Source: Hyperoodon ampullatus
Taxonomy: Eukaryota > Chordata > Mammalia > Artiodactyla > Ziphiidae
Assembly: GCA_949752795.1 (NCBI GenBank)
Contig: OX457060.1
Coordinates: forward strand, 2,088,501 to 2,152,500
Reading direction: 5' to 3'
Length of the DNA stretch: 64,000 nucleotides
Shown here: positions 12,725-24,200 of the stretch, in pieces
Numbering within the stretch: position 1 is the first letter of the stretch
How the letters are laid out: each line of letters begins with the position of its first letter
Program-made: the position numbers and the translations under genes
The notes under the pieces: model-generated
What the model saw: the letters and a program-made list of their open reading frames with translations, nothing else
What the model was told of the DNA's origin: nothing
Databases searched by the model: none

Positions 12725-12930
12725 TGAGTCTCACTGAGCCCTTCCTATGTGCCAGGAACTGTGTTCACTGTGTTCTTTTTCACTCATTCAAACCCCATAA
12801 GAAGCTTACATGGTGGGTGCTATGATTATCCCCGTTTTACTGCTGACGAAACTGAGACAGGAGGCTCAGTAAACTTGCCAACAGCAGTGGCAGGTGGCCG
12901 CGCTGGGTTGGAATCCGGGTGGCTGACTGC
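12725..12930 (+). repeat. MIR-type SINE
   Basis: Reads gagcccttcctatgtgccag, gattatccccgttttactg, gacgaaactgagacaggag and ggttggaatccgg, a typical MIR 3' half. Confidence 0.68.
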
Positions 12931-15900
12931 AGGGTTGGTACCATCCTGGTGTCATCCACAGATCTGGCCTCAGGAGCTCTGCGAAGAGGGGTCCCTGGGG
13001 ATCCTCAGCCCACCCCCCACCAACCACCCGAGTCAAGCCAATGTTTACAGAGCGAAACTGAGGTTTCAGTCCTGCATTAATGGCTCCTGACCGCACAAGG
13101 CAGCTTTTGCTCAAACAGTGACCAGCGGCTAAGTGGCCATCTTTCCAGAAAGAAGCCCATTGCCTTCTTTTTAAAATGGGCTTTTAACACTCTTGTTGAG
13201 CTTTAAACATGTCAAGTGAAGCTTTCACAGACAAAGTCGATTTCCTCCCAAGATCAGGTTCTCTCCACCGCATTTCTCCGGGGAGGTGGGGAGGGGATCT
13301 GAGGCTGATGAAGCAGACACGGAAGGGTTCACAGTGCCCGCACACGTCATCCCAGTCCTGAGGGCAAGCTGATCGCAAAAGATGGGGAGCAGCCCCCAGA
13401 CGCCTGCGGTATCTTGGCTACATTTAATTTTTTGTCGTATAATGAAATGACCAGTGTTAACTTTCAGATCCCCTTGGTGTTCACATACACACTAATACAG
13501 ACACAGACCGGCAGAGCGCTCACCAGACAATTTGTCATCCCGCAGTCATTTCTTTTACATAAACGTTCCTCGTCCTTGTCCATATGGGAGCTGCCAGGGG
13601 CCCCCCACTCCTAACATCTGTTCTCCATGAATCCTGTGGCCCAGTTCCTCTTGGCCGTTCTCGGTGTGGCTGCCGCTCTGCCCTCATGGCACAACCCTCC
13701 CCAGCGTCCTCCCTGCCACCCTGGAGGGGGCATCATTGCCCAGTCCCCGCATAGCTGGGGTGGAATTATGTCCGATTCCTCGTGTCACGGAGGCGTTCAG
13801 CCGTCCCCCCAGTGGAAACAGAGCAATCTGAGCACAAGCCTAGGGCGGCAGCTCCCCCGGGAAGAAGGCACTCCTCCGATCGACCGGTTGCCCTGATTGC
13901 TTTCTGGAGGTGAACACCAGGAGTACGCCCAGCCAGGTGGCAACCTTTGTGTCCTTTAAATCCACATTTCCCACAGGGGCAAAGGAGCTCGTCGTCCAGC
14001 ATATAGTTTTCAGTTAGTTGGGAAAAAGAAGATGACTCAACAGTCTTTTGGGTCAACAGCCATGTAAATAAATCCAGTGATTTATAATTTCATTTTTGAA
14101 AGGACAAATTGATGTTCACTTCAAACACGTACTGATTGCTTATTCTAAATGCAAGGTACTGTTTCATCATGAGATGAAATAACACACATGTTCGGGGTGC
14201 TTCCTCCTTCCTGGAGCACTATGTCTGCATGTGTGTGTGTGCTCCACGCGGGTGGGTTGGGTGGCGACCTCCTGGAGCCCAGAGGTGGTCAGGACGCCTC
14301 CAGAGCAACATCCTCGGGTCTATGGTGGGAGGTGACTGGTTGTCCGTCAGTGGGCAAAGTTGCTGGGAAGCCAGCGTTCACCCACTGGTCTGAATAATCT
14401 CCTGTATCATTTGGTCTTGGCTTGAGTTTGGCTGCCTTTCGGTCAGGATTGGCAAATGCGTGGTGCACCTCACCCTTCAGTCCAGTGTCTATGGATCACT
14501 AGCTAATCACAATACTCTTTCCTACTGAGCCCGATGGGACCTCAGAATCCTTCTTAACCCAGTGCTCCAGGCAGCAATGACCAAACATGTGGAGAGCTGG
14601 TTTAAGTCCAGGTTTCCTTCTCATTCTCAAACCCTTGTGACTCAGCTTTGCCACTGGATACACAAGGACCTTGAGGCATTTTGTCTCTTTTATGTCTCAT
14701 CCTGTAGGCGCTTCTCTTTAGAGGATCGGCCTTGGGGACAATGCTGCTCAAAGAGCCAGGAGCTCTGAGTGTTCACTGGACCATTGTTTTCTGAGACATC
14801 AACCCTCCTGAAGATAGGCCTGAAAATACTGAGGCTTTGTCAGTAAAAAATGTTTATGCTTTTGTGCCATTTTTGCAGCTCTTTCCTAAGGCAACAGGTT
14901 TTCCTGGGGTTTTAGAAGCTTTCCTGTAGGAAGGTTTATTCGCTGGGCTTGTTTGGGTGGGACCGGTAGGTGCCTCCAAGGGTACCTGTGTTCCTGAACG
15001 GAAGCACCAAGCTTAGGTTATAGAGCCTCCTTCAGACTGGGCCCTGGGGGAGAAACTGGGGCAGGAAACATCGTTAGATGAAGGAAACGCAGCTCCATAA
15101 GACTATTCACGGCCAGAGGGTCCCCGACCATCCTCCGCCATCCCCCTTACCAGCAGGGTGACCACCTGCAGCCACCACCGCTGCACCTGCCAGAGGTCTC
15201 CCCTGGCTGTGGTGCTAAGAGCTATCCTCCACACTGTCCCCTAGAGACGTCCTCAGCACCTTGCCTCTTCAGAGTCCAGGAAAAGGAGGAGACTCTGGGA
15301 TTTTACCTGCCTCCCTATTAAAACCAGGTTTTGTTTGAAGACCTACATTTGCCACCAACACCTGACCAAATTATGCCTTCTCCAGAGGTGGCGAACTTCT
15401 GGAAGGTTTTCATGGACACCTTATCTTAACCAACACACTAGTCCTGCTGCTCAAGTAAGAGGAAGCATGGAGAGTCACAGGGCAGGGGGAGGTTCAGGTC
15501 ATCGGAGGAAGCAAGCACACAGTGTCACTGGGAGACGAGGAGGGCCTGAATTATGGCAAAGGCTGCTCAAAGGAGTGTGCACGGCGTTGGATTGTTCCCA
15601 ATATGGAACACGGCAGAATGGACCAGATTTCCTCACTGAAGGGGATGCTGGAGTTACTAGCGGCCACCATGAGTTTGACTTAGAGGATGGGGATGCATTT
15701 GTTGGGGGCCCAGGAGGAGGTGGAGGTACTCTGGGGGAGAGAAGTGACTTTGGTTCAGTATCTTTTGACTCAGGGATGCGGGTGGGACATCCAAGAGACG
15801 GCATCCCAGTTGCCGCCTGACTTAGTTTTCTTTAGTTCTGCTCACAAAATCAGAGAGCCCCTGAACATCCTGTCAGGAGCTGTTGCTTCCCCTTTGGTCC

Positions 15901-17900
15901 CTCTGCTGGGTTTTCTCCAGCCCCTTGCCCTCAGGCAAGAGAGGAGTCAGCAGCGCAGTCTGCTGGGGGCTGCAGGGCAGGCTCTTAACCCAGCAGGGCC
16001 CTTCAGATGTTCCGCCACTGACAATCCCAGACCTACCACCTGCCAGCATCTGTTCACGGAGACACAGCATCACAAACTCTCTGGACTGGAAGGGATTTTA
16101 GAGGTCATCCACTGCAGCCTCGGGGCTGGCATTTTCAAACTGGTCTAAGAATTTGAGAGTCCCCCCCTTCTATTATGTGGAAACTGTGTCTTCTGACTTT
16201 CCCTTACCATGCTGTTAAAGATCACCCGTGGGCCTCCTTCGTAAGGAGAAGCGTGCTGGGGCTTGTGTTTGTGGGTCTAGCAGTGAGGGGCGTGACAAGG
16301 CCAGATCTGGGAACACGAATTCTTTCTGTCCTTCACACGACAGCTATGAGAATGGTCTCCATGGTTACAGCAGCTTCTTAGAGGTGTCTAGATTTTCATT
16401 TTCTACATTTCCCTAAATGTCTAATTTATGAATAATCTGTTTAGGTAACCTGCTGGAAAGTTTCTGCAAGTATATGTATTTCAAGGCATATATATTTATA
16501 TATATTAACAACAACAGAAAGTAGGCTGATAGACATTTTTGGAACATTATTTTTTCTCCCACTAAAAACAGAAACTTGGATCGAATTAAAAAATTTCAAG
16601 TTAAACAAGATTCAATGAAACGAACACTGCCTTCATGTTCTTCAAAGGCACGTGAGCCGGAGAGGGGCTGGAGCTAACCTAATTATGTTTCCTTTAATGT
16701 GAAATAGCTATTTGCCTGACATTCTATTTGCATCTCACCATCATATTCAAATAGCTGGGACATTGATTTTTTTCCCTAGCGTTCCCTTTGAACATGAAAG
16801 TGTTTTTTCCTGTTCTTTCCCCCCGCTTGTGAGAACAGTGATAAGAATGGATCGATAATTACATTGTTGGATAAAAATGAATATAAATTTTATTGAAAAA
16901 CAACACGAGCAACAATGCGGGGAAGCATACTCAACAGCCAGTGGCCCACACAACTCAATGCACACGTTATGAAAACTAATCACCTCTTCAGAGTTCCAAC
17001 TACTCATCCAAATGAAAAGAAATGATCGACCTCAGATAAACTGACGGGGGACACAGATGCAGACAACCTCTGAATGCTTAGCCAACAGCAAAGGACGCGA
17101 CCATACCATTCTGGTCCCCTGTTTGCTGTGGGTGATCGAGCGTATTTCAAGAATTAAACTGGTTTGGAAAGAATCTAGTCCTTCGGGTTAGTGTGGCATC
17201 AAAGACCCCAGACCACTGGGAAAACTTTTCTATTTTTCCCGTCCTTTAAGAAGAGGATTTCACAAACTTTCTTGGCAACTTGTCCCTCCTGCTTAACAAC
17301 AGGAAATACTTTGTTATGTCTAGCCTAAATCTTTCATGCTTCAGTTCATCTATTTATTTCCTTTTAATCTCAGCAGGCTGTGAGGGATTCGCCCTGGTGG
17401 GACAATGTAACATATGGGGAACACACAATGATCACAATCAGATTGAACACGGAGTCCAGTTGTGCTGGTGGCGCTTCCGAAACAAGCTGAAAAGAAGTTA
17501 ATTGCGGTTGTGTTTGTAGCCCATTTGCCCCATCCTACTCCCCCCACCCTCCACGACCCTCCATGCCCTCTGGGGACTTGCGGCAAAAGCTCTCTGAGTT
17601 CGATCAGTTCCAATCCTTCACTGGCGCAGGAATGAGTGTGGTCAAGCTGTTCCATCCACTCCTACGGGATTTCCGGGCAAAATACTCCCCAATCCTATGA
17701 CATTCACGTCGCCTCACCATGCCAGGCAGGCCCCAGTGTCGCCTCACAACTTGTGCGTGGCAACGACGTGCTCCATGTATACACGAGGAAGCGCTGAGAA
17801 GCCACGAGAAAGCAGTGAATTTAACATAAACATCTCAGCTGCATTTTTCAAATTCTGTGTAAAAACGCCGGTGATAGATTCAGCCTCAAGGGGATTTGCA
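12931..17900. other. Mostly unique intergenic DNA, no gene seen
   Basis: No exon, RNA gene or clear young repeat was recognised on either strand. The open frames here are short and unlike any family I know. Around 16090 there is a short MIR-like phrase. The AT-rich part at 16400-17000 could hold conserved regulatory sequence, but that cannot be judged without alignment. Confidence 0.5.
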
Positions 17901-17924
17901 GCGCCCGCAGCTCCGCACATCGGG

Positions 17925-17939
17925 CACCAGGGGGCGCCC
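17925..17939 (+). promoter_or_regulatory. Strong CTCF-like motif
   Basis: Reads CACCAGGGGGCGCCC, matching the CTCF core CCASYAGRKGGCR closely, in a CpG-containing context about 2.5 kb beyond the KY stop codon. Binding is inferred from the motif only. Confidence 0.6.
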
Positions 17940-19222
17940 GTGCCATTCCGCTGGCCGCTGGAACGCCTCGACCGGGAAACAAAGATAGGGATTTGAATAA
18001 AAGACTTCGAAATGCAGCCCCGAATTCTACCCTGAGCAGCATGCGTGTAAAAATTCATGAAGATTGGATTTCATTTCATGTATTTTTACTTTAGTGGGAA
18101 GAAATGCACGTGTCGTCTGACTGTGCCTACAGCTGTCTTTACAAGGGGCGGGGGTGCCTGTTTAAACGAGCAGGGAGGGCTGCTGATGCTCCCCAGCGCT
18201 TTGAGAGGCTGGGCCTCCGTCTCCGTCTAGGGACAGCTCCTATTTTTCTGGGTGGCATCCTTTGTGTGCTCTAGAATGTACAGATTAATTCTATTGTTTT
18301 GTAAAGGATGCATGTTGTTCTCGGCAGGACTAGCAGCCAGCTCTGGGTCCAGGGAGTGACATGAGTCATAGAAGGCACTTATTATTTTGATGAAACACAG
18401 CACATTTCTTTCAGCCCATAAAATCAAAGGGGCGAGAAAAGGCTGTTTTCAGGGTGTAGAAACTCCCCTTGTTTCCCTGTTGTGGTGCACAGCGGTTCTG
18501 CGTCTGCGGCCTTTGTGCATTTTCCAGGCATGAGTGACACGGTGCTGAATGCCTGGGTGGCAGAGCCTATCAGAGGACGGCTGGACACAGGCCAGGGCAG
18601 CTTGGCCCCCCACGGTGTACTGCCCTTGAGTTCCAGGGCCCCCCGCCTGGTGGAGGATGGGCACCCCGTAGTAACATCTCTCTGGACCGGGCCCATACTG
18701 GGTGACAGTGGGGGTTGTCAGGGGAGAGATCCTAGGGGGAGGGTGGACTGAAGTGTTGGGAGCCTGGAACGTGAAACAGGCCTGGGCAAGAGGAGCTGCT
18801 GCCACCCACCCTGAGCTCTGGAACGGCAAGGGTAGGGCCCCTTGGTTCCCTCTGTAGCCCCAGCACGAAAGGTCAACTGACACCATACCTGGTGCTTATT
18901 AAGTGCTCCACGAACATTTGTTGAATATACAAGTGTAAGGATGAAGACACAGGAGTCTCTGAGGATCCCTGAGGGCCCTGGCTGTAGCTGAGCCCGGGCA
19001 TTTGGAGCGACAGTGTGGGGAGAGAGTGCTGGGCAGTGCTGACTCTCAGGGGCTGAGGCACTGATAGGCAGGGGCTGCAGAGCTGGAGAAGCCAGGAGGG
19101 CAGGCGGAACCACCCCCAGTGTCTCCATGTGCTGGGATGGTGCTGCAGTGGCCACGCAGGGCCTCTTGGGGCCTCTCCATCCCTCCCTTCCTGCTGCCCT
19201 TGCTGGAGCCAGCCTTTCTGCT

Positions 19223-19236
19223 GTTGCCATGGCAAC
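19223..19236. promoter_or_regulatory. Perfect palindromic RFX (X-box) motif
   Basis: Reads GTTGCCATGGCAAC, the full 14-bp RFX-dimer consensus with two exact half-sites, about 280 bp past the predicted KY polyadenylation site. Function is inferred from the motif only. Confidence 0.55.
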
Positions 19237-19499
19237 GTTGGCCCGAGGTGCTGCTACGGGCCGGCTGGGCAGCGATGCTTCTCAGGCCTGAGCAAGTAAG
19301 GGGCTCTGGACTGTCCCTACGGAAGGCGGGCCCTGGGGGTCTCTCTTGTCTGAGAAAGGGAGGAAGGAGCATAGGATAGCGATCAGCACAGAAACTGCTC
19401 CCAAGACAGGTCGAGGTCCCCCCAGGTGTGGCTTTGGTGGTAGGGATCTTGGGGCTGGCAGGGCCCTGTTATCGTGGGGGCCCCTTGGCACTGTGGCAT

Positions 19500-20394
19500 T
19501 CTCATTACTTCACCCAAAGTCTTTATTTAGGGTTATCGTCAGGGCTCCCCAAGGGCCCAGCAGCCTCCTGGGGCTTCCTGTGAAGGGTGCAAGCGGGGGC
19601 CTGAGAGGGCCTGGAGGGGCAGAGTGAATTGCTCTTAGACAGAGTGGACTGAGTTATTCCCTCTGGGAGCAGAGTCGGAGGTCTTACATCCTTAGACTCA
19701 GGTGGCAGGGCTGCCATGTATCCCTGCACCTCCTGGCCCCTACCCAGGACACCAAGAGCGGGCACTGGCTGCTCTCGGCCTTGGAGTCTCCCATAACTTC
19801 TCTGTTGCCACATTCCCAGCACACACAGGGATTGTGGAGGCCCTCAACCCCCAGTCAGCTGGGGGGCAGTTAGTTTCCTCTCCACACCTTCCTTCTCGGA
19901 CCCTGGAAGAACAAGAAGTGGCATCGGGAATGCGGAAGGCAGTCAGGTCTGGGAAAAAGATGACAGTCCAGCCTCCCCTGGGGTCCAGGAGTTGGTGAGA
20001 AACACTGTGATGCTCCTTGAAAGGGCTCCAGGATTCAGGATGACTCAGCCTCGTAGAGTATGCCCTCTTCTCTCTCCCCATCATGGGAAAAGCTTTCGGC
20101 CCGGGCAGCATCCCTGCTTTCCCACACCAGCCAGATAACAACAACGACAGCATCAGCAGGAGAAGGGGGCGTCTGGGCCGTGGTGTACAGTTCACAATAC
20201 CTCAGATTCACGTAGCACCTTTGTCTTCTAAAGGGCCTCCGCCTCTATCCCCTCGGCCACCAGAACACAAACATCACAGCTCCCGCGGCAGAGCAGGGAG
20301 ACTGAGGCAGAGGCCTAGAAGGGATTCCATGCAGACTCAGGGGTGTCTGGGGCTCTCTGCGCTGCCCAGAGCAGGGGTGGCGGGGCCCCGGCCC
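19500..20394 (-). other. KY: KY 3' untranslated region (predicted)
   Basis: This stretch follows the KY stop codon on the minus strand. The first canonical AATAAA is at 19527-19522, so an end near 19500 would give a UTR of about 0.9 kb. No earlier AATAAA or ATTAAA was seen. Real transcripts could run further to a later site. Confidence 0.5.
19522..19527 (-). promoter_or_regulatory. Candidate KY polyadenylation signal
   Basis: The minus strand reads ctAATAAAgac here, the first AATAAA after the KY stop codon. The sequence just beyond is not clearly GU-rich, so its use is uncertain. Confidence 0.5.
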
Positions 20395-21290
20395 TCACTG
20401 GGCGTTCACCTTGTATTTCAGGATGTAGGAGTAGAAGTTGTGGTTGGCATTCTCCAGCACCATGACGTAGACCTCCTGGCAGCCGGCTGTGCTGCAGCTG
20501 CCCTCCCAGTAGCCCTCGCGGTTCAGGGTCAGGGGCCACGTGTCCTGCCCCTTTACCAGGGCTTTGGCGACGCCGTGCAGCTTCAGTTTGAACGGGACGC
20601 TGTGGTTGGCGGGCAGCACGCCCGACAGGGGCTCCAGTAGCTCGTTGTCCTGCCCCCAGTTGCCGAAGCTCTCGGGGAACACGGGCCAGTTCACCTTGCT
20701 GTTGGTGCAGCACAGGAGGTAATTGAAGACAAAGACGTAGTTGCCCGGCTCCTGCCTCTTCTTGACGAAGATCTTGAGCGCGAACTTGCCGGCGTGCGGC
20801 ACCTGGACTTTCAGCTCCGTCCGCTTCTCCCGCTGCAGCTGGAAGATGTAGCGCCGCTGTGTCTCCTCGGTGACGGGGCCATCGTCCCCGTGCAGCGATG
20901 CCAGGACGCTGATGCCCTCCTCCACGCCGAAGCTGACGGAGCAGCGCCCGTCGCTGGTGTAGATGACGGGCTCGGAGTGGGACGGCTTCGTGATGCCCAT
21001 CTGCTCCGAGAACCAGCTGGGCCCCACGGGCTGGTGCAGCTCCGTGGGCAGCCGGACGTCGATGTCTGCGTAGTGGCACTTGAGTGTGTACTCCAGCACC
21101 GAGCTGTAGATTTCCGAGTTGCCCTTGGCGAAGATCTGCAGCTTGTGGGTGCCCACGGTCGGAGGGTACACGTCCAGCTTCATCCCGTTCTTCCTGAGGC
21201 TCAGCAGCCCGTGCTCCTGCTTGCCGTTGAGCATGAACATGAACAGTGTCGGGGCGCAGCTCTCGATGGTGACTGTGACCTTCCCGTTCA
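20395..21290 (-). CDS. KY: KY exon 11, C-terminal coding part
   Basis: The largest exon, 896 coding nt. After the acceptor ctctccacag, TG completes Val364 and 297 codons follow to a TGA at 20397-20395. It starts [20 protein letters not shown] and ends [12 protein letters not shown]. It encodes the KY-type beta-sandwich (Ig-like) modules of this family. It is GC-rich, unlike the surrounding introns, and has long open frames in other phases that are only shadows. Confidence 0.98.
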
Positions 21291-24200
21291 CTGTGGAGAG
21301 AGAGCCGGGGTCAGGTGAGAGGGGTCCGGCCTGTGCTGATGTGCTGGTAAATGTTTAACAACGGGGTCCCTGGGGGGAAAGCGCTGACACATAGAGTCTG
21401 CCCATTTCCGTGGTGTAAACACCTTCACCGCGATAGTTTTAAGTCACCAGTGTGACCTGACTGAACACGATATAAGCCGGAAGCAGCACACCTCTGGAAG
21501 GGGCTCCCCTACCCGCTCTAGGTGGTTCTCTCCGAGAGCTGCAAGCTGGGTGGGAGGGGGTCTCAAGAAAAAAATCTGCCCCCAGCTGTATGTGCTCGCC
21601 TTGCCCATTTGATTCGTATCAGATGAGTGTTGCATGAAGCCTTAACCTGATTCTAGGGCAGGGGAGAGGGCTGAGGGACAAGGAGGGCCCAAGACCCTGG
21701 CTGGAGAGCCTCCACGTCTCAGGTCTTGCTTTCACCCCGCTCCCTCCAGCGTCTGGGCCTTCCCTTATCACAGCTGTCATGTCAACACATCACCTTAAAA
21801 ACGGGTTGGAATGGCTTCCCTCCTGGAGGCTGTGCTCAAGGGGCAGGGCTGCTCCCTTGCGTGTCCCCCACTCTCCCTGCGCCACCCCCCGCCACCCCAG
21901 GCCGCACGTCTCTAATGGGGTCAGTGAGTGCGAGGGAGGGTCTTCTGCACCCACCTTCCCCGCTCCTTGCCCTCCAGCGCTGTCTTCCTCTGGCCCGGTC
22001 ATTGCCGTCGGGGAGAGGGGCTGAGTTCTCCGGTTATTGCAGCCCACCGGCACTCCCCTACCTGGCCCCCCCTGCTTCGCAGGGCCACAGGGAGGGAGAG
22101 GGCTTCCCTGAGAGCCTCACCTTCTCTCAGAAGCTGATCAGCTGCTCCGCCCAGCCACCTCCCCAGTCCCGTGCATGGATGAGCGCAAAGGAAGGAGACA
22201 GACTAGCGTCTGATCCATGTTCCCTAGTAGCCTGTCCCCAGTCGGGGGTCCAGTGCTCTTGCTGGGTAGGCAGAAAGCCATGCCCAGGCTCTAGGACAAG
22301 TGTCCCTGAGACTTCCTGTCTAATCAGCCACGAGGTCCCCGACTCCAGGCTGCTCAGCTACTGCGTTCAGTGCTACCTCCCATCTTGGGAGTGAGTGAGA
22401 ATCCCCACACAGGCAGCAGGACAGGGATGGGGGCTCCATCAGCCTCCCCGCTTCCTTCTTCATGGCTCCTCCATCTGGAAGACTTTCCCTGCCTTCCCAG
22501 GTACTGCCAACTCACCTACCTTCCTCTCCCAAACGCTTCCCCACTGCAGTTCCCCTCCACCCAGTCAGCTCTCTGAAATCTGGCCTCCGTTCCCATTCTC
22601 CAAGTGTTCAAGTGTGCTTGGAGGATCTGCGCCGCTGGCCATGCCCTCCTGGAAGGCCTCTCCTCGCCTTTCATCCACCACCCTCTCCAGCCTGGCCCTC
22701 TCTCCACCCTCTGACCACCACCTGATCCCTTCCCTTTCCCGTACACTAATTGTGGCATTCTTTGTGCTTAGGTGCTATTTTCTTTGTCTACACTCTTTCT
22801 CCACTGCCACCAGCCACCATGGGACCTGGTGACCTCCAAAGGAAAGTGACCAAGAACAGCAAACTTGTTACCAACCTCTCTCGGTTGAATGCCTCCTCTC
22901 CCCTCACTTCCTAATCTAAGCCAGCTCAGAGGGCAGAAGCTGTCTCAGCCTCCAGCTGCTCATGGACCCTGTCCTGCTCCGTCTTGCACCACAGTCGGTT
23001 GTGGGGTCCCCGTGCAATTCCCCTTTGATGCATGGAGCGCTCCCAGCATCTCCACATGGCAGCCCGAGGGCTCCTGAAAATATCCCCCAGGTCACTCCGG
23101 GGCTCACTTCACCATCAAACCGGAGGCCAGTGGAGAAGCCTGTCCCCTCCTGCCTTGCCTGAGTCAGGACCGTCTGCGGGCCCACACGGCATTCCCTCAC
23201 ATCCTCCCGGGGACACCGCTTCACGTCCCAGGGCCCTCACACATGCTCTTCCCCATACCGTTGTCCCCCAGACCTGGATAAGACCTCAGGGTAACGTTCT
23301 GACTGCAAAGAAAGCTTTCCTGCTGCCCTGGGGTGAGGCTGAGCTGCCTGGAAGCCCCTCTGCTGGCTCTGCATCTCCTCCAGGGAACTCAGTGCCGTAG
23401 TAATGAATTGGTTACGTGTAACGTCCGTCTGTCTCCCTGGGGGCGCCACAGGGAAGGGTCCGCCTGCCTCCTTTCCTGCTATGTCCCAGGCCTGGCCGGG
23501 GCGCGTGGCCCAGGGCGTTCTTGGCAAAGGTGAGTTGACTGGCTGGGAAGACGTGACATAAAGGATTGGAGACCCCTGGGGACCAAGTTGGAGCCTGTGA
23601 CCTCCTCTTCCTCTCACCCCTCCTTTGCCCACTCTCACTCTCTCCTCCCTGCATTTTGCCCACCTCAGCTTTCCTCTCAGCTTTCCTCCCATCCCCAATC
23701 TTAAGAAAACTAGCTCCAGCAAAGAAATATTCTATAAATATGCTTCATGAATATGCAATCACGTTTTAGGTTTACTATATATTAAGAAACCCAGTGTTTA
23801 CATTTTCTCTGTCTCCTGAAAAGGCAGACCCCTTGGGGGCACTGTTTTGACGCTGGTGTGACCTGGCCCATTCCTCCCTGTGGCCCCGTGGCCCGCGACA
23901 GCTGGAGCAGACCCCCATCTGACGTAGTGGAGGAGCCGCACTCCTGAGACGGCAGCTTCACGCCGTTATCTTAGCAGCGGGAGCTGCCAGGTATTTGTAG
24001 TGTTAGAAAAAGTATTCCCGAGCTCAGCAGCCTAGTTAAGGAGACTGTTGTGAGGTGGAAGGGACAAGTCAGCTGGGACTAATGTGGGTGCCCCCATAGC
24101 CCTGAGTGTGGGGTGGGGGTCCCCCAAAGACCCTCCGACAGACCCCGCTGTGCTCACACCAGGTGAGCTCAGGCCTTCTCTCCTGGGGGCACACAGGCCC

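Noticed and set aside
15335..16148. Two overlapping plus-strand frames of 161 and 153 codons in the intergenic part
   Set aside because: They overlap each other, match nothing known and lack gene context; likely chance.
1..19499. Expected neighbour gene (CEP63 in human order) downstream of KY
   Set aside because: No exon of it was recognised on either strand, so it probably lies to the left of the window.
20315..21318. Other long frames over KY exon 11 on both strands (254 and 174 codons)
   Set aside because: Shadows of the GC-rich KY exon in other phases; the KY frame explains the sequence fully.
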